A stretch of 64,000 nt of DNA from Hassallia sp050875635 (GTDB lineage Bacteria; Cyanobacteriota; Cyanobacteriia; Cyanobacteriales; Nostocaceae): assembly GCF_050875635.1 (NCBI RefSeq), contig NZ_JBPAOH010000026.1, positions 8,264-72,263 of the forward strand, given 5' to 3'. How positions within the stretch are numbered: the stretch's first letter is position 1; the number at the start of each line of letters is the position of its first letter. Below the pieces are notes generated by a model. The model ran no database searches and was not told the origin of the DNA. It saw only the letters and a program-made list of their open reading frames with translations. Both the position numbers and the translations under genes were made by a program. Positions 32,719 to 42,513 of the stretch are shown piece after piece.

Positions 32719-35442
32719 TTAGCTTGCTTGAGCGAGTTGTTGTTGATTGAGGTAGTAGTAATGACCTTTTTTAGTAATTAATTCTTCATGAGTACCGCTT
32801 TCTATCAATAAGCCGCGATCTAACACCAAAATCAAGTCAGCATTGCGGATGGTAGAGAGTCGATGGGCAATAATTAAGCTGGTACGTCCTTGGAGAATTG
32901 TTTTTAAATTGTTTTGAATGATGCGTTCTGATTCTGCATCTAGGTGACTGGTAGCTTCGTCGAAAATCAATAAGCGAGGATTACCAAGCATTGCACGAGC
33001 AATTGCTAGACGTTGGCGTTGTCCACCAGAAAGCATACCGCCACCTTCGCCAATTTGGGTTTCATAACCCATTGGTAATTGTCGAATAAATTCATCTGCA
33101 CCAGCTAAACGCGCTACCTCGAAAATCTCTTCTAAAGAAGCTTCTGGGAGAGCAATGCTAATGTTTTCTCGAATTGTACCGCCAAATAAGAAAGTATCTT
33201 GATCGACAACACCGATTTGCTCTCGAAGCGATCGCAAAGAAAGACTCGTTACATCATGACCATCAATCAAAATTTTGCCATCTGTTGGGGTATATAAACC
33301 TAAAATCATTTTGGCAAGAGTAGTTTTTCCCGACCCAGATCGTCCTACAAGTGCTACCGTTTGAAGAGGCTGAATTTCAAAATTCAGGTTTTCTAGGACG
33401 TTAATATCACTATCTGGATGATAGCGAAAGGTTATATTTTCAAAGCGAATATGACCGCTAATTCTCGCTAAAGATTGACGTGGTTGATACTGTAAGTCTT
33501 CTTCTGGTTCGGCTTCGAGAACATCATTAATCCGTTCAGTGGAAATAATCACTTCTTGCACTTGATTCCACAGCACTGTGAGCCGTTTGAAAGGATTAAT
33601 AACGTTACCTAATAACATATTAAAAGCAACTAGTTGCCCAATTGTTAGTTGATTTTGAATTACTAACCATGCTCCATACCACAGTAATGCTGTAGTTGCT
33701 AGAGATTCAATAATAGAACTAAAAATTTGCATTTGGTTGCCAATTACCTGTCCACCAAACATTTTTTTAGTCAAATTATTCAACAGTTCTTCCCAACGCC
33801 AGCGCACTGTCTGCTCAATTGCCATCGAACGAATTGAGCGAATGCCTGAAAGTGATTGAATTAAATAACTATTCTCTTTAGCTAAAGCATTAAAAATTTC
33901 CCGGCTGACCCGGCGAAAGAATGGTGTAGCAATCAGTGCCAAAATCAAAAATGGCGGTACAATTGCCAAGGCTAGCATTGCCATTTGCCAGCTATACCAA
34001 AACATCAATCCCACATAGATAAATACTGTCAGTAAATCCAAAATGATGGACAGTGCTTCGCCTGTGAGAAAGCGCTGAATTTTCTGATTTTCTTGAACGC
34101 GAGAAATAATATCACCGACATAACGCGACTCAAAAAAGGCTAGGGGTAGGAGGAAGGTATGTTTGATAAAACCTACCATCAGCGCTACTCCGATTCGGTT
34201 TGCTGTGTGATCTAGTAAATATTGTCGCAGTCCGTTAAGGGCAACGCGGAATAAGCCAAAAATCAACAAACCAAACCCAACCGCGTTTAAAGTCAGAGTA
34301 CTACCCTGGACAATTACTCTGTCTAAAAGTAACTGAGTAAATAGAGGCATAATCAATCCAAACAACTGGATAAATACGGAAGCGATGAAGACTTCTAGTA
34401 GTACTTGCCAATGTGGTTTGACTAATTCAAATAACTGCCAGAATGGTGTACTTGCTTGTTCGCTTTCTTTCAGGATGGCGGTAGGTTCCGATAATAAAGC
34501 GTAACCAGTCCACCCGGCTTGGAATTGATGATGAGTGAGGGTACGTTGACCGATCGCCGGATCGCCGACAATCACCTGTTTTTTGGTAATTTCATAGACG
34601 ACGATGTAATGATTACCTTCCCAATGGGCGATCGCGGGTAGGGGTTGCTGTGCTAATTTGTCCAGGCTGGCTTTGACTGGACGGCTAGCAAAACCAATAC
34701 TTTCGGCTGCGGTGGCTAATCCTCGCAGAGAAACCCCGATGCGATTGACGTTGGCTAAATCCCGCAATCTGTTGATGCTAAAGCGCTTACCCCAATAGCG
34801 ACCAATCATGACTAGGCAAGCGACACCACAATCTGAAGCGCTTTGTTGTTCAAAGAAGGGATAGCGTTTAGTTAGCTGTGCCCATATATGTCTTGCTTTT
34901 ACTTGAGGAGTTGGAAAATAAGCACGTCGTTGCTTCTTTTTTGGGCTTTGGTTTGTGGGAAAGGGAATGACGTTGGCAATTGAAGATTGGCGATTGTCTT
35001 CCCCATGAGTATTGGGCTGTTGCTTTATCAGCAAATCCCAACATTCTGCACGCTTCAATAGGCGATCGCAGATTTTGGGGTATTTATCCATCAAAGTCTG
35101 CAATACATCTGTGTTGAGATAACAGAGTTTTAAGTTAGATGAAGCCCTCGCAGCATAAGGGCTAAAGTCTTCTTTTGCAAACAAGGTCATTTCACCAAAT
35201 GATGACCCTGCTGTTAGGGTGGAAATTAAGTTGCCAGAACTATCTAGTAATCTGACTTTACCTTTGAGAACTAGATAAATTCCCTTTCGGGCATCTTTTG
35301 ATTGCCAGAACAGTTTTGCTACTGGTGGTTCAACAATTTCAATTTTTGCCCAGCAATTCTGTAATTGCCTATCTGAAAGCTTCTCACCCAAGGTGGTGGT
35401 TAGTAGTCTCTCTAGTTCTTCTTGGGACAATATTGATGGCAT
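32719..35442 (-). CDS. Peptidase-containing ABC exporter with N-terminal cyclic-nucleotide-binding-like domain
   Basis: A 907-residue bacteriocin-type exporter. Domains: a cNMP-binding-like domain (about 30-135; GIYLVLKGKVRLLD, SSFGEMTLF), a C39 peptidase (about 195-315) with Cys205 in ASDCGVACL, His278 in GNHYIVVY and Asp294 in VGDPAIG, six membrane helices (about 335-630) and an ABC ATPase with Walker A GRSGSGKTT, Q-loop VVDQDTF, signature LSGGQRQR and Walker B LLIFDEAT. The catalytic set is intact, so it should remove a GG leader and export the peptide. The peptide at 28,868 is the best local substrate. Followed by HlyD-like and PpiC-like genes; preceded (22 bp) by an HTH gene. Confidence 0.93.
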   Translation of the reverse strand: MPSILSQEELERLLTTTLGEKLSDRQLQNCWAKIEIVEPPVAKLFWQSKDARKGIYLVLKGKVRLLDSSGNLISTLTAGSSFGEMTLFAKEDFSPYAARASSNLKLCYLNTDVLQTLMDKYPKICDRLLKRAECWDLLIKQQPNTHGEDNRQSSIANVIPFPTNQSPKKKQRRAYFPTPQVKARHIWAQLTKRYPFFEQQSASDCGVACLVMIGRYWGKRFSINRLRDLANVNRIGVSLRGLATAAESIGFASRPVKASLDKLAQQPLPAIAHWEGNHYIVVYEITKKQVIVGDPAIGQRTLTHHQFQAGWTGYALLSEPTAILKESEQASTPFWQLFELVKPHWQVLLEVFIASVFIQLFGLIMPLFTQLLLDRVIVQGSTLTLNAVGFGLLIFGLFRVALNGLRQYLLDHTANRIGVALMVGFIKHTFLLPLAFFESRYVGDIISRVQENQKIQRFLTGEALSIILDLLTVFIYVGLMFWYSWQMAMLALAIVPPFLILALIATPFFRRVSREIFNALAKENSYLIQSLSGIRSIRSMAIEQTVRWRWEELLNNLTKKMFGGQVIGNQMQIFSSIIESLATTALLWYGAWLVIQNQLTIGQLVAFNMLLGNVINPFKRLTVLWNQVQEVIISTERINDVLEAEPEEDLQYQPRQSLARISGHIRFENITFRYHPDSDINVLENLNFEIQPLQTVALVGRSGSGKTTLAKMILGLYTPTDGKILIDGHDVTSLSLRSLREQIGVVDQDTFLFGGTIRENISIALPEASLEEIFEVARLAGADEFIRQLPMGYETQIGEGGGMLSGGQRQRLAIARAMLGNPRLLIFDEATSHLDAESERIIQNNLKTILQGRTSLIIAHRLSTIRNADLILVLDRGLLIESGTHEELITKKGHYYYLNQQQLAQAS

Positions 35443-35463
35443 TCCCTCTCCTTTATCCCAAGT

Positions 35464-36042
35464 TTAGTTATTAATTTGAATTGGATTGAATGACTGATAT
35501 AAACTAGGATCGCTGTCAGATTGTAAGTCACAAATTCTAACGCCAGTTGCCTTTGTGTCTTGAGTTGCTGCTTGTTTTGATAAGCGTTTTTTTTGTGTAG
35601 CTAGACCCATTTCTTTGAGTAATCGATTAATGTGGCGATCGCTGATTTCAATCCCAAATTCAGTTGCCAAATGTTTGCTCAACCATTGAGATGTCCAACT
35701 ACTAAATGCGTAGCCATACTTCCGTGGGCTATGACTCAGCAATTCTTTTAATCTTTGGATATATTGTTCATTTACAGTTTTAGGTCTGCCTATTGCTCGT
35801 TGCTGCCATTGCTCGACTAAACCTGCTTTGGCAATAGTAATCCAATAACGTGCCATTTCCTGAGAACAACCTAAAATTTGGCAGATTTCGGTTTGCGATT
35901 TCCCCATATCTGCCAGCAACATAATTTCTAGCCGCCGACGGTATTCTGGTTGCAAATTAGCTTGCAAATTCTTCAATAAATCCTTGTGTTGATGAGGCGT
36001 TAAAAACTTACTTTCACTGTCTTGAAAAGAATTTCGTGACAT
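35464..36042 (-). CDS. Helix-turn-helix protein related to transposase N-terminal domains
   Basis: A 192-residue protein with an N-terminal HTH (YRRRLEIMLLADMGKSQTEICQILGCSQEMARYWITIA) and a winged-helix segment (LLSHSPRKYGYAFSSWTSQWLSKHLATEFGIEISDRHINRLLKEMGL), the same pair found at the N-terminus of IS630-type transposases. The catalytic DDE domain is missing; a short polar tail follows. It is 22 bp upstream of the exporter gene and on the same strand, so it is probably a transposase-derived regulator of this export operon rather than IS debris. The start at 36,042 (MSRNSFQDSESK) is preferred to the longer frame from 36,087. Confidence 0.7.
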   Translation of the reverse strand: MSRNSFQDSESKFLTPHQHKDLLKNLQANLQPEYRRRLEIMLLADMGKSQTEICQILGCSQEMARYWITIAKAGLVEQWQQRAIGRPKTVNEQYIQRLKELLSHSPRKYGYAFSSWTSQWLSKHLATEFGIEISDRHINRLLKEMGLATQKKRLSKQAATQDTKATGVRICDLQSDSDPSLYQSFNPIQINN

Positions 36043-37023
36043 AAAATTGATTGCTAAATCAAAAATCAAAATTTTGTCTAAATGCATCCATTGTGCTGCA
36101 ATGAAGCTTTTACGAATCCTTTAGGAACACCTAAGAGGATTGTTTTAAAAGTCAAAACTAATATCCAAATGTCATTCAAAGTGGAGGGTAGCAGAACGTT
36201 CGCGACATGTCAACATAATTCATAATTATTAATTATGAATTATTAATTATGAATTATGTTGACTTTATCCATTTTCCACAAAACGCGATCGCTTCAACTC
36301 AAACGAGAAGTGCAATTTAGGCTTTGACTTTTCCGATTTTGGCAAAACTAGTGACGTAGGAAAAGTTTTTTGTCACAAAGCTAGAAATGAATGCCTTGCG
36401 GAAAAGAGTTGCCTTATTTGATTTGGATAAAGTAGAGCGATCAAGTTTAGAAGTAATCACCAATCGCTAATTACCACTGCAAGCTGTATATCAAGTGATT
36501 AGCTGGACTTGATATAATTATCCCTGGTGATGCAGTAGACTAATTAGATTAAGCATGTTTTTATCAGCAGATTTTGATAAATCAGAAGCGAGCTGAAAAC
36601 CAAGTTAATCATGGAAGCAACAAAGCACAAAACTGTGTATTCACGCACTGTTTTGTTTTAGTCGCTAACCCGAGATGATGTCAAGACTTGCTGAATTAAA
36701 AAGCAAATTTTTAACTAAAACTTATCTTAACTTCTCAATTAAATATCAAATGAAACTTATTCTTTCCGCATCTATCTAAAGATAGAAATTTATCAAAATA
36801 ATATTTGGTATTAATTTTTACTGTCGAATCAGAAATTATTTGTCGTCGTCACAAATTAATTAAGACTTACGCAACAGTTCCACCGCGATCGCCATTTTAT
36901 AGTACGATTGAACTGATTTTTCCCTTGGGAAAAACCTGTCCAAAATTGGGCAGGCTTCACTTTGTGCGTAGCGCACAACGCCTCAGGCATAAGAGGTGAA
37001 GGCTAATGCAATAGCCCCTCTTT
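36043..37023. other. Long intergenic region (~0.98 kb)
   Basis: No supportable gene. It includes a perfect AT palindrome around 36,212-36,257 (CATAATTCATAATTATTAAT then repeats of TTATGAATTA), a GCGTAGCGCACAACGCC stretch near 36,965, and otherwise AT-rich unique sequence. It should hold the promoter for the HTH-exporter operon. Confidence 0.45.
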
Positions 37024-37569
37024 TCACTTCAAATCGAGTAATCCTTCTTCTTTGAATTTAGGATTAAAGCGGATTTGAAGACGCAAACCACGCGCTTGTA
37101 GCACTTCTAAAATTTCAGCTTCTACTCGTCGCGCCACATTTTTAATAATTTTCACTTGCGCCATATCATCTATTAGTGGATTTTGATAATTTGCCTGTTC
37201 TTCAGGTGTCATTACCGCTTTAGCATCAATAGGCTGCGTCCATTTTTCTTTTTGTTCGGCATTTCCCAAAGGAACACTGTTATTTTCGGCAATCCACGCA
37301 TTTTCAATGTTTTCTAAAACGGCGCGGCTAGGTCGCTCAATCGTTTGGACTTTTACCCAATAGCAATTTTGAGGTTGACGTACTAAATGCTGTTTCAGAC
37401 TGAGATATACATCGCGAGAATAGCCAACAAATTGCAGCACTTTTTCTTGATTAAAAATTCCATAAACTCCTATTTTACTTTGAAATTGTTCGGGTAACTG
37501 ACCGTTATCGTCAATGTAAGCAATATATTCGAGAGTTGCTAAAGAAGAAATATTTGTTTCAGTTGTCAT
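37024..37569 (-). CDS. GIY-YIG-like nuclease-domain protein (degenerate)
   Basis: A 181-residue protein with a GIY-YIG-type core: IGVYGIFNQEKVLQFVGYSRDVYLSLKQHL (about 32-61), then CYWVKVQTIERPSRAVLENIENAWIAEN. The first motif is G-V-Y; the second reads F-V-G instead of Y-I-G, and the usual catalytic Arg position (D-x-x-x-R) is not obvious. The C-terminal 90 residues are specific to a cyanobacterial family. Nuclease activity is therefore doubtful. Downstream of a 56-bp gap from the unrelated gene at 37,626, same strand. Confidence 0.75.
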   Translation of the reverse strand: MTTETNISSLATLEYIAYIDDNGQLPEQFQSKIGVYGIFNQEKVLQFVGYSRDVYLSLKQHLVRQPQNCYWVKVQTIERPSRAVLENIENAWIAENNSVPLGNAEQKEKWTQPIDAKAVMTPEEQANYQNPLIDDMAQVKIIKNVARRVEAEILEVLQARGLRLQIRFNPKFKEEGLLDLK

Positions 37570-37625
37570 AAATCAAAATTAAAAATTAGTACTTGGTGAT
37601 TGATAGGAAAGCGCTGAAGCGCTTA

Positions 37626-37952
37626 CTACGAATTAATTTTCATGTAAATTGCACAGAGGCGACTGGGTTTGAATATTTTGGCATTATACATGAAGTTTGG
37701 CGGGACGTTAATAATTGCGTATTCGCTATTATCATGATATTTTTCAAATTCGGCTGGCATCCCTTTGGGAGTAGTTAAGCTATAAGGAACTGGTTGAAAA
37801 AGCAATTCTGTAAACTCAACTTTTTCGCAGTTTAGTTGTTGACAAACTTGGTTTAGAAAAGCTTCATTAGTTAATAACTTGAAAAGACTTTCTTGAGCTT
37901 GTGGTTCTATAGTGAAACTGCTATCAAAGTTTTGGACGATTTTCAAAGGCAT
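37626..37952 (-). CDS. Conserved hypothetical protein (108 aa)
   Basis: A soluble 108-residue protein (MPLKIVQNFDSSFTIEPQAQ, then ESLFKLLTNEAFLNQVCQQL, YSLTTPKGMPAEFEKYHDNS). No signal peptide, helix or known motif that I recognise. It lies directly upstream of the GIY-YIG gene on the same strand (57-bp gap), so co-transcription is possible. Function unknown. Confidence 0.6.
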   Translation of the reverse strand: MPLKIVQNFDSSFTIEPQAQESLFKLLTNEAFLNQVCQQLNCEKVEFTELLFQPVPYSLTTPKGMPAEFEKYHDNSEYAIINVPPNFMYNAKIFKPSRLCAIYMKINS

Positions 37953-38212
37953 TTTTCTTACAGATATTTATTAGCGATTGAGTGATGAGCTTGACCTGCG
38001 GGTATGTTAAGCGCTCCGGGGCTTTCGCCCCGCGCTTGAGCGATCGCTTCTTTAAAAGTTGGGCGCACGGAAACCGTGACGCACCCACTTTTCGCTTCTT
38101 TAAAACAGCCTATTAGATTGTGCAACTTTTTTCAGCCACTAAGTAAGTGGGCGAAACTAAACGTAAAATACTGTCGTGGTTCGTAGTGAGCTAAGGCAAA
38201 AGTTGCAAGCTA

Positions 38213-38243
38213 AAAAAATAAAAAACCCTCCCAAGTGGGAGGG
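38213..38243 (-). terminator. Rho-independent terminator of the rpoB-rpoC1-rpoC2 operon
   Basis: On the minus strand CCCTCCC-acttGGGAGGG is followed by TTTTTTATTTTTTT. It lies about 31 bp past the rpoC2 stop codon; a textbook terminator. Confidence 0.9.
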
Positions 38244-38273
38244 AAAGCATTCAGGTAAAAGAAATTTTACCTT

Positions 38274-41200
38274 TTATATTTCCTCGTCGAAGTCGTCTTC
38301 TTCCTCGTCTTCCTCGTCTTCCTCAAAATCGTCTTCTTCAACAAGGTCGTTGACTTCATCAGCAATCATCAAATCATCCTCATCATCTAATATTGACGAC
38401 GATTCTGTACGTCTGCCGCCAAATCCTTCTGCCCCAAGTCCAGGAGAATCCAAGTTATAAGCGCGAGCTGTCCGGTCATCTAGCACCATATCCATCGGGT
38501 CATCGACTTCATCCAACACGCTGCTGCTGTCTGCGCTTCCATAGTCGTCAACTATACCGGTTTCTTCATAAGCGTTATACCCAGTACCGGCAGGAATCAA
38601 TCGCCCGATAATTACGTTTTCTTTCAAACCGCGCAACCAGTCAGACTTACCTTCAATTGCTGCTTCCGTCAACACCCGCGTCGTTTCTTGGAATGATGCA
38701 GCCGAGATAAAGCTATCGGTATTCAATGATGCTTTGGTAATCCCCAATAATACTGGGGTATACTGCGCCCTCGCACCGCCGGTGATTGCCATCGCCTCAT
38801 TCACCTGCTCAATTTGCCGCAGTTCTACCAACTCTCCCGGCAACATAGTTGTGTCACCCCCATCATCAACCCGCACCTTCGCGGTCATCTGCCGCACAAT
38901 CACTTCAATGTGCTTGTCGGCAATATCAATTCCTTGAGATTGATACACCATCTGCACTTCGTTTACCAAGAAAGTCTGTACCTTCTGCAAAGCAAGACTT
39001 GCACAAGCATACACCCCGTCTTCAGAACCAAGACTAAAGAACACTTCCAAAATTTCGTGCGGATTGGCAGGACCGTCACTCAACGGTTCTCCCGCTGCGA
39101 CGGTAGCACCATCCGTCAGCACCAAATTTTGTCCGGGTCCTAAAGGATAATCGGTGACAACACCATTCGGCTCAATCACTTTAGCAGCGATCGCTTCATC
39201 ACCATCACCATAAACCACCTTTACTTCCCCTGCCCTTTTTGCCAAAATACACGCTTCTTTTGGTTTGCGTGCTTCTAGCAATTCCTCGATTCTCGGCAAA
39301 CCTTGAATAATGTCTCCGGTCTTCGCCCGTTCAAACACCAACAACACCAAATTATCACCGCGTTGCACCAAATCCCCATCCTCTATCTGCAACACCGCTC
39401 CCGGCGAAACTCGATAAGGACGACCAATGCGAATCGAGACAGAGTAATCTGGGGACTCTTTACTGGGGACTAGGGACTGGGGGGATGAGGGGGATGAGGG
39501 GGATATTGCTCCCTTATCTCCCTTATCTCCCTTATCTCCCCCCTGTCCCTTCTGAACTGACAGCACTTGCCCAGACAAAGGCGCAAATACTCCTGGGGCA
39601 ATTTCCGAACCCTCTACCAGCAAGTCGCCCTTCTTCACATAAGGCGTCGCAGTCGCGTTCACCGTCACCATGTCCGTGTGACGCAACACCAAACACCTCC
39701 GCACCGTTTCGCTTCCCTTTTGCACTCCCCGGACAATACCCCCCTCCTTACACAAAATTTGGGTACGGGCAACTACAGCACCTGGGGCAATAGTTTGTTG
39801 TGCTTCCACCTCCAAACTCGTAGTCGTGCTACCTTGAGTCGCATCCGCAGTAATGTCGCGACGCACTATCAAAGATTCCAAAATCACCAATTGCAAACGA
39901 GAAGTTTCCGAACCCTCACCATCACTCAACAACTCAATATCCGCTGCTAATGGCGAAGCGTTGTGGTCCGCATCACCCTCCGTCTCAATTTCCAACACTA
40001 GTTGCGTCCGCAGCAACTCTACGCCTTCTACCGACTTAACCCGCTCAGAATCTTTATAAGGCAGTCGCTGCACCGCCCGCAACTCAATGCTGCGCCCCGT
40101 CTGCTGACTAACCGATGTCGTTGAAGGCACATCCGGATTATTCGGCACCGCAAACTCTTCTACCGGACGACTCAGCAGCGCTGGACCTTCTGGCGACTCT
40201 ATATATTGGATGTAGCGCAGTTCGCTCACCACTTGCCCCAATAACTCTTCACCCGGTTGAACAAAAGTATTATCTCGTCCAATCACCGCTTCCGGGTCGT
40301 CCACCATCAGCAGTTCTCCGGGCTTAATCACCACTTCTCTCAAAATGTCGTTTTTCTGGGTGACTTCGACCACGCCGTTGTTTTGACAAAATATATCTTT
40401 AACAACTTCCGTGCCAGCTTCCACATACTGACCGTCTTCCACCAACAGCAGCGATATATCTTTATTTACCTCATGAGTTTCTTCCGGAATCCACAATAAT
40501 GTGCCTCCTTGAACCACCTCATAACCCAGCTTCGCCTTGCCTTTTTTCTGTACTTCTACACCGGCGTATTTCAGCAACCCACCTGTATTGGTGCGATAGC
40601 GATCGTCAATTAACTCCGCCACCACTTGACCATTTTGCACTTTTGTGCCTGGAGTTGCTCTGAGGTTAAAGACTTGGTTGTGAGCAGTGGAAATAAGGTA
40701 ATTATTGCGACCTTGGGAACTTTGCACCGTCACCGTTGCCTGATCCAAAACCACACTAGCCGTGATAATCTCAATTTCCCTAGTACTCTTACCCACTTGC
40801 GCTTCCGGCAAGCGGACTATACCGCCGTGTAAAGTAGTTAACTTGGTTTCTGCCAAGACACCGTTAGTCTCCACAGCATCACCATTATTTACCACCAACT
40901 CCGCTCCCGGTGGCAAGTTATATACTTCCCCAGACAAAATCCAAATCAAACCACCCCGCGCCGCTGTCGTCGTCGTGTTGCCTTGGCGGTCTGTTTTTTG
41001 CTCTGGCACCACTTCGGCGAACTGCACTTCCCCAGCCAAATCGCTGGCTACATCTTTAACAGCTTTTTCCGTATTTGCCCGCGTTGTCCGTCCGCCTAGT
41101 GCCACCTCTGCCAGCAACTGACCAAGCTTTACTTGCTGCCCATCCACTATATATAGTGTCGAACCTTGGGTAACGGCAATTTCAATTGACCCTGTAGACG

Positions 41201-42377
41201 TTTCCAACGAGAGCGTACCGTTTGCCTCCACAAACAGCGAATCTTCCCCGTGTCGAGTGCGATATGCTCTGGTTTTCAACTTGCGCGGCAGGCGAATCGT
41301 CCCATCTTTCTCCGCACGCACTTGTTTTGCTACTTCCCCGGTGAACACACCACCAGTGTGGAATGTCCGCATCGTTAGCTGCGTACCCGGTTCGCCGATA
41401 CTTTGAGCGGCAATAATGCCTACTGCTTCACCCAAATCTACCATCTTCGCGTGTGCCAAACTCCAGCCATAACAGTGTTGGCAAACACTACGCGCTGCTT
41501 CACAAGTTAAAGGACTCCGCACCACCACCGATTGCACGCCGCTAATTTGAATCAAGTGTGCTAATTCATAATTTATTGGCGTATTGCGCGGGGCAATAAT
41601 TTGTTTGGTGGTCGGATGCACCACATCTTCTGCCACTACCCGTCCCATCAAGCGCGTACCGATGGGAATCAAGACTTTGCCACCTTCTATCATCGCTCCG
41701 AGGGTAATTCCCCGCGACGTACCGCAGTCAAATTCGCGGATAATCACGTCTTGGGATACATCCACCAAACGACGGGTGAGATATCCAGAGTCAGCAGTTC
41801 TTAACGCCGTATCTACCAATCCTTTACGAGCGCCGTAAGAAGAAATAATATATTCGGTGACCGTCAATCCTTCGCGGAAGTTGGTTTTAATCGGCAAGCC
41901 GATAATTTCCCCTTGGGGATCTGCCATCAACCCGCGCATCCCCACCAATTGGCGCACCTGGGAGATGTTACCCCGCGCACCAGAAAACGCCATCATATAT
42001 ACGGAGTTGAGCGGGTTGGTACTCTTAAAGTGCTTCACCACTTCATCTTTCAGCGCTTCCGATGTTCCGTTCCAAGTATCAATTACTTTTTGAAAACGTT
42101 CTACTTCCGTAATTTCACCACGTTGATAGCGTTCTTCCGTGGCGCGAATTTCTTCTTCTGCGGCATCGAGGAGCGATCGCTTGCTTGGCGGCACCATCAA
42201 ATCATCTACGCTAATCGAAACTCCGGCTTTGGTGGCGTAGCGAAAGCCTAAATCTTTTAACTTATCCGCCATCACCGCCGTTCGCGCCGTGCCACAATTG
42301 GTAAACGCCCAAGAAATTAAATTTCTCAGCTGACCTTTGTCAACGATGCGATTGCGAAAAATCAGTTTTTCAGTCAT
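38274..42377 (-). CDS. rpoC2: DNA-directed RNA polymerase subunit beta'' (RpoC2)
   Basis: C-terminal half of the split cyanobacterial beta' subunit; with RpoC1 it forms the bridge helix, trigger loop and jaw. The 1367-residue protein starts MTEKLIFRNRIVDKGQLRNL and contains the trigger-loop region (GEAVGIIAAQSIGEPGTQLTMRTFHTGG, about 318-345), the long SI3 insertion made of sandwich-barrel repeats (about 350-980), and a C-terminal conserved part ending TEAAIEGKSDWLRGLKENVIIGRLIPAGTG. It ends in a Glu/Asp run. Odd: an STRR is translated at about residues 945-975 (GQGGDKGDKGDKG and a Ser/Pro run). Follows rpoC1 on the same strand. Confidence 0.97.
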   Translation of the reverse strand: MTEKLIFRNRIVDKGQLRNLISWAFTNCGTARTAVMADKLKDLGFRYATKAGVSISVDDLMVPPSKRSLLDAAEEEIRATEERYQRGEITEVERFQKVIDTWNGTSEALKDEVVKHFKSTNPLNSVYMMAFSGARGNISQVRQLVGMRGLMADPQGEIIGLPIKTNFREGLTVTEYIISSYGARKGLVDTALRTADSGYLTRRLVDVSQDVIIREFDCGTSRGITLGAMIEGGKVLIPIGTRLMGRVVAEDVVHPTTKQIIAPRNTPINYELAHLIQISGVQSVVVRSPLTCEAARSVCQHCYGWSLAHAKMVDLGEAVGIIAAQSIGEPGTQLTMRTFHTGGVFTGEVAKQVRAEKDGTIRLPRKLKTRAYRTRHGEDSLFVEANGTLSLETSTGSIEIAVTQGSTLYIVDGQQVKLGQLLAEVALGGRTTRANTEKAVKDVASDLAGEVQFAEVVPEQKTDRQGNTTTTAARGGLIWILSGEVYNLPPGAELVVNNGDAVETNGVLAETKLTTLHGGIVRLPEAQVGKSTREIEIITASVVLDQATVTVQSSQGRNNYLISTAHNQVFNLRATPGTKVQNGQVVAELIDDRYRTNTGGLLKYAGVEVQKKGKAKLGYEVVQGGTLLWIPEETHEVNKDISLLLVEDGQYVEAGTEVVKDIFCQNNGVVEVTQKNDILREVVIKPGELLMVDDPEAVIGRDNTFVQPGEELLGQVVSELRYIQYIESPEGPALLSRPVEEFAVPNNPDVPSTTSVSQQTGRSIELRAVQRLPYKDSERVKSVEGVELLRTQLVLEIETEGDADHNASPLAADIELLSDGEGSETSRLQLVILESLIVRRDITADATQGSTTTSLEVEAQQTIAPGAVVARTQILCKEGGIVRGVQKGSETVRRCLVLRHTDMVTVNATATPYVKKGDLLVEGSEIAPGVFAPLSGQVLSVQKGQGGDKGDKGDKGAISPSSPSSPQSLVPSKESPDYSVSIRIGRPYRVSPGAVLQIEDGDLVQRGDNLVLLVFERAKTGDIIQGLPRIEELLEARKPKEACILAKRAGEVKVVYGDGDEAIAAKVIEPNGVVTDYPLGPGQNLVLTDGATVAAGEPLSDGPANPHEILEVFFSLGSEDGVYACASLALQKVQTFLVNEVQMVYQSQGIDIADKHIEVIVRQMTAKVRVDDGGDTTMLPGELVELRQIEQVNEAMAITGGARAQYTPVLLGITKASLNTDSFISAASFQETTRVLTEAAIEGKSDWLRGLKENVIIGRLIPAGTGYNAYEETGIVDDYGSADSSSVLDEVDDPMDMVLDDRTARAYNLDSPGLGAEGFGGRRTESSSILDDEDDLMIADEVNDLVEEDDFEEDEEDEEEDDFDEEI
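39468..39555 (-). repeat. STRR translated inside rpoC2
   Basis: GGGGACTAGGGACTGGGGGG and GATGAGGGG units (period 9) are followed by TTATCTCCC units (period 9), in inverted arrangement as in the intergenic blocks. They stay in frame, adding roughly 30 residues to the SI3 region. Unit length nine keeps the reading frame when copy number changes. Confidence 0.85.
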
Positions 42378-42383
42378 TAGTCA

Positions 42384-42513
42384 GTTGTTGGTTGATAGTT
42401 GATAGTTGATAGTTGATAGTTGTTGGGGGAAGCGTTGTTTTTCCACTAACTCCGCTTTTTTGCTTTTCCGCTCCCACGCTCCCACGCTCCCACGCTCCCA
42501 CGCTCCAACTCCA
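42384..42513. repeat. STRR block between rpoC1 and rpoC2
   Basis: Heptamers TTGATAG (four to five copies from about 42,391) and octamers GCTCCCAC (five copies from about 42,471), separated by a GTTGTTTTTCCACTAACTCC stretch. It spans nearly the entire gap between the two operon genes. Confidence 0.75.

Noticed and set aside
36805..36999. 64-codon plus-strand frame in the 36-37 kb gap
   Set aside because: Ends in a dispersed repeat, no start signal and no protein-like pattern.
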